This document shows positions 4,638 through 6,532 of a DNA stretch of 6,532 nucleotides, in pieces. Numbering within the stretch: the first letter of the stretch is position 1; each line of letters begins with the position of its first letter. Source of the stretch: Clostridia bacterium (GTDB lineage: Bacteria; Bacillota; Clostridia; Oscillospirales; CAG-272); contig JAFTKV010000188.1 in assembly GCA_017453085.1 (NCBI GenBank), forward strand, positions 1-6,532, read 5' to 3'. The notes beneath the pieces were generated by a model, which searched no databases, had not been told where the DNA came from, and saw only the letters and a program-made list of their open reading frames with translations. A program made the translations under genes and the position numbers.

Positions 4638-6420
4638 GAAAAACACTCCCATTGAGGCGGGGAAGCCCCCTCGCATGAAGAAGAGTGCGGTCATCCTGCG
4701 CCTGCTTTCCTATCTGTGGAAGCATCCGCTCTGGCTTGCCCTTGCCGCCCTGCTTACGGTGGTCGCCAACGTCATCGCCCTGCGAGGCCCCTCCTATGCG
4801 GAGCAGGCGGTGGATGCCATCAAGGGTCCCGGCAACGTGGACTTCGATACCGTCTATCAAAAGGGCATTGCCATGCTCCTGTGCTACGCCGTCTCCGCCG
4901 CGCTTTCCTTCGTCCTGTCAGCAGTGATGATCCACCTGTCCAAAAAGGTGGTCTATCAGATGCGGAAGGAGGTCTTTGAGCATCTGGTGGATCTTCCCGT
5001 TGGCTATTTCGACCGCAATCAGACCGGCGACCTGATCAGCCGTCTGACCTACGACATCGACACCATCAACGCGTCCCTGTCCAACGATCTGATCCAGATC
5101 TGCGCAGGTACGATCACGGTGGTGGGTGCCGCCATCCAGATGGCAAAGATCAAGCCCATTCTGATGCTGGTCTTTGCCCTCACCGTCCCTTGCCTCGTCC
5201 TCTTCACGATCTACCGCACCAAGAAGGTCAAGCCCCTCTTCCGCCGCCGCTCGGCCAAGCTGGGCGAGCTGAACGGCTACACCGAGGAGATGCTGTCTGG
5301 GCAGAAGACCATCCGCGCCTACGGCAAGGAGGAGGTCATGATCGCTCGCTTCGACCGCCACAACGACGAGGCGGTGCAGGCGCACTACGAGGCCGATTAC
5401 CAAGGCAGCGTGGTAGGCCCCTCGGTCAACTTTATCAATAACGTATCGCTGGCACTGATCAGCGCCTTCGGCGTACTGCTATGCCTTGCGGGGAAGCTGT
5501 CGCTGGGCGGACTCACCGCCTTCAACCTCTACTCCCGCCGCTTTGCGGGCCCCATTAACGAGACCGCCAACATCATCAGCGAGATCCAGTCCGCCACATC
5601 GGCAGCGGAGCGTGTGTTCCGCCTTTTGGACGAGCCTGCTGAAGCCAAGGTCAAGGAAGGCGACCTCCCCCTCCCCTCTCCCCGCGGAGAGGTGGAGCTG
5701 GAGCACGTGGACTTCGGCTACTCCGAGGAGCGGCAGATCCTCCACGACGTCAGTCTCACCGTGAAAAAGGGAGAGACCGTCGCCATCGTAGGCCCAACCG
5801 GCGGCGGCAAGACCACGCTGATCTCCCTGCTCATGCGCTTCTACGATCCTGCCTCGGGCGAAATCCGCATCGACGGGCAGAACGCCTATACCACCCATAT
5901 GGAGGACGTGCGCCGCGCCTATGCAATGGTGCTTCAGGACACCTGGCTCTTCGGCGGAACGATTGCGGAAAACCTCTGCTACGGCAATCCCTCGGTCACC
6001 CGCGAGCAGATGGAGGCAGCAGCCAAAGCCGCCCGCATCGACGACTACATCCGCTCTCTGCCCGAGGGCTACGAAACGGTGCTGGACGAGAACGGCGTCA
6101 ACGTCTCCAAGGGACAGAAGCAGCTGCGGACCATCGCCCGTGCCATGCTGGTGGATTCACCCATGCTGATCCTGGACGAGGCCACCTCCAACGTTGACTC
6201 CCGCACCGAGCAGAAGCTGCAGGAGGCAATGGACGAGCTGATGAAGGAGAAGACCTGCTTCATCGTTGCTCACCGCCTCTCCACCGTGCAAAACGCCAGC
6301 CGCATCATCGTAGTGCGGGACGGCAGGATCGTAGAGACCGGCAATCACGCCACTTTGCTGGCGCAAGGCGGATTCTACGCCACCCTTTACAACAGCCAAT
6401 TTGAAGGAGCTCCCGAATGA
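4627..6420 (+). CDS. Heterodimeric ABC exporter, subunit with catalytic ATPase site
   Basis: This 597-residue partner half-transporter has a short polar N-terminus, six membrane helices up to about residue 325, then the ATP-binding domain. Walker A GPTGGGKTT is at 389-397, the Q-loop Gln is 437, Walker B LILDEATS has catalytic Glu518, and the switch VAHRLS has His549. The signature is VSKGQ (493-497) instead of LSGGQ. Its intact Walker B and switch pair with the other subunit's intact signature to form the working site, while its altered signature faces the other subunit's degenerate Walker B. This complementary pattern supports an obligate heterodimer. I chose TTG at 4627 because GGGAGG (4613-4618) lies 8 bases upstream; the in-frame ATG at 4675 has only a distant GAGG. 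It starts inside the preceding gene and its stop overlaps the following acyl carrier protein start as ATGA, so all three are probably one translationally coupled operon. Confidence 0.95.
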   Translation: MQSKKNTPIEAGKPPRMKKSAVILRLLSYLWKHPLWLALAALLTVVANVIALRGPSYAEQAVDAIKGPGNVDFDTVYQKGIAMLLCYAVSAALSFVLSAVMIHLSKKVVYQMRKEVFEHLVDLPVGYFDRNQTGDLISRLTYDIDTINASLSNDLIQICAGTITVVGAAIQMAKIKPILMLVFALTVPCLVLFTIYRTKKVKPLFRRRSAKLGELNGYTEEMLSGQKTIRAYGKEEVMIARFDRHNDEAVQAHYEADYQGSVVGPSVNFINNVSLALISAFGVLLCLAGKLSLGGLTAFNLYSRRFAGPINETANIISEIQSATSAAERVFRLLDEPAEAKVKEGDLPLPSPRGEVELEHVDFGYSEERQILHDVSLTVKKGETVAIVGPTGGGKTTLISLLMRFYDPASGEIRIDGQNAYTTHMEDVRRAYAMVLQDTWLFGGTIAENLCYGNPSVTREQMEAAAKAARIDDYIRSLPEGYETVLDENGVNVSKGQKQLRTIARAMLVDSPMLILDEATSNVDSRTEQKLQEAMDELMKEKTCFIVAHRLSTVQNASRIIVVRDGRIVETGNHATLLAQGGFYATLYNSQFEGAPE

Positions 6421-6532
6421 ACATTTATAATCAGCTGATGGAAATTGCCGCCGAGGTGCTGGAAAAGCCTGTGGACGAGCTTTCTCCCGATCTTCCCATC
6501 GAGGAGCAGGGCGCAGACTCCCTGCACATCGC
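6417..6532 (+). CDS. Acyl carrier protein, N-terminal part (3' truncated)
   Basis: Thirty-eight residues are visible: a first helix (MNIYNQLMEIAAEVLEKPVDEL), a loop (SPDLPIEEQ) and the GADSLHI motif, which matches the GxDSL phosphopantetheine attachment site with Ser35 as the modified residue. Spacing from start to Ser is as in free-standing acyl carrier proteins of about 75-80 residues. The carrier holds acyl or aminoacyl chains as thioesters. The ATG overlaps the stop of the exporter gene (ATGA at 6417-6420) and has AAGGAG (6404-6409) 7 bases upstream, so the start is well supported and coupled. Being in an exporter operon rather than beside fab genes suggests a specialised carrier, perhaps for a lipid- or peptide-modifying pathway, but the window ends before any partner enzyme. 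A housekeeping ACP placed here by chance is the alternative. Confidence 0.9.
   Translation, partial: MNIYNQLMEIAAEVLEKPVDELSPDLPIEEQGADSLHI

Noticed and set aside
2877..4694. A 605-codon open frame on the minus strand opposite the first exporter gene
   Set aside because: The translation is rich in His, Gly and Gln with no recognisable domain. The plus strand encodes a full ABC exporter with all motifs, so this is a codon-bias shadow.
6000..6200. Damaged signature motif (VSKGQ) as a sign of pseudogenisation in the second exporter gene
   Set aside because: The frame is intact and the altered signature is the expected partner of the degenerate Walker B and switch in the other subunit, so it reflects normal heterodimer asymmetry.

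Overview
The window is a bacterial chromosomal segment, most likely from a gut-type Clostridia (Oscillospiraceae/Ruminococcaceae-like Firmicutes). That placement is an inference from several things: strong AGGAGG-type ribosome binding sites, a perfect SigA-type promoter, the rpsF-ssb-rpsR operon, a zinc-type S18, TTG start codons, GC-rich third codon positions, and a secreted, probably carbohydrate-binding protein next door. No 16S rRNA or other decisive marker is present.

Layout. (1) Positions 1-462 hold the 3' end of a plus-strand gene whose product ends in a beta-rich, carbohydrate-binding-like domain behind an acidic Pro-rich linker. (2) A 13-bp hairpin terminator (466-495) separates it from a convergent minus-strand SGNH/GDSL hydrolase (504-1133), which has its own extended -10 promoter (1177-1205). 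(3) Divergently, a perfect TTGACA-N17-TATAAT promoter (1256-1284) drives rpsF-ssb-rpsR (1379-2503) through an 88-nt structured leader in which the ribosome binding site can be sequestered. (4) A gene-free stretch (2504-2894) is filled with hairpins. Five odd-length palindromes all have 3-nt loops closed by a C-G pair, and a five-copy 7-mer pyrimidine tandem repeat follows them. (5) Two overlapping genes (2895-4637 and 4627-6420), both starting with TTG, encode the two halves of a heterodimeric type IV ABC exporter. (6) An acyl carrier protein gene begins at 6417, overlaps the exporter stop codon (ATGA), and runs off the window.

How the genes work together. S6 and S18 bind side by side on the 30S platform and are co-transcribed with the single-stranded DNA-binding protein, a conserved bacterial arrangement. 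The two ABC proteins show complementary degeneracies. The first has Asp for the catalytic Glu and Gln for the switch His. The second has VSKGQ for LSGGQ. One ATP site is therefore canonical and the other degenerate, as in TM287/288, BmrCD and LmrCD. Translational coupling of the exporter to an acyl carrier protein is the least ordinary gene arrangement here and hints that the operon continues into acyl- or peptidyl-carrier chemistry. The genes downstream of 6532 are needed to test that.

No CRISPR array, tRNA, rRNA, transposase or phage gene is visible. I do not see a clearly new multi-gene system. The best leads are the exporter-ACP coupling, the triloop hairpin cluster and the rpsF leader.
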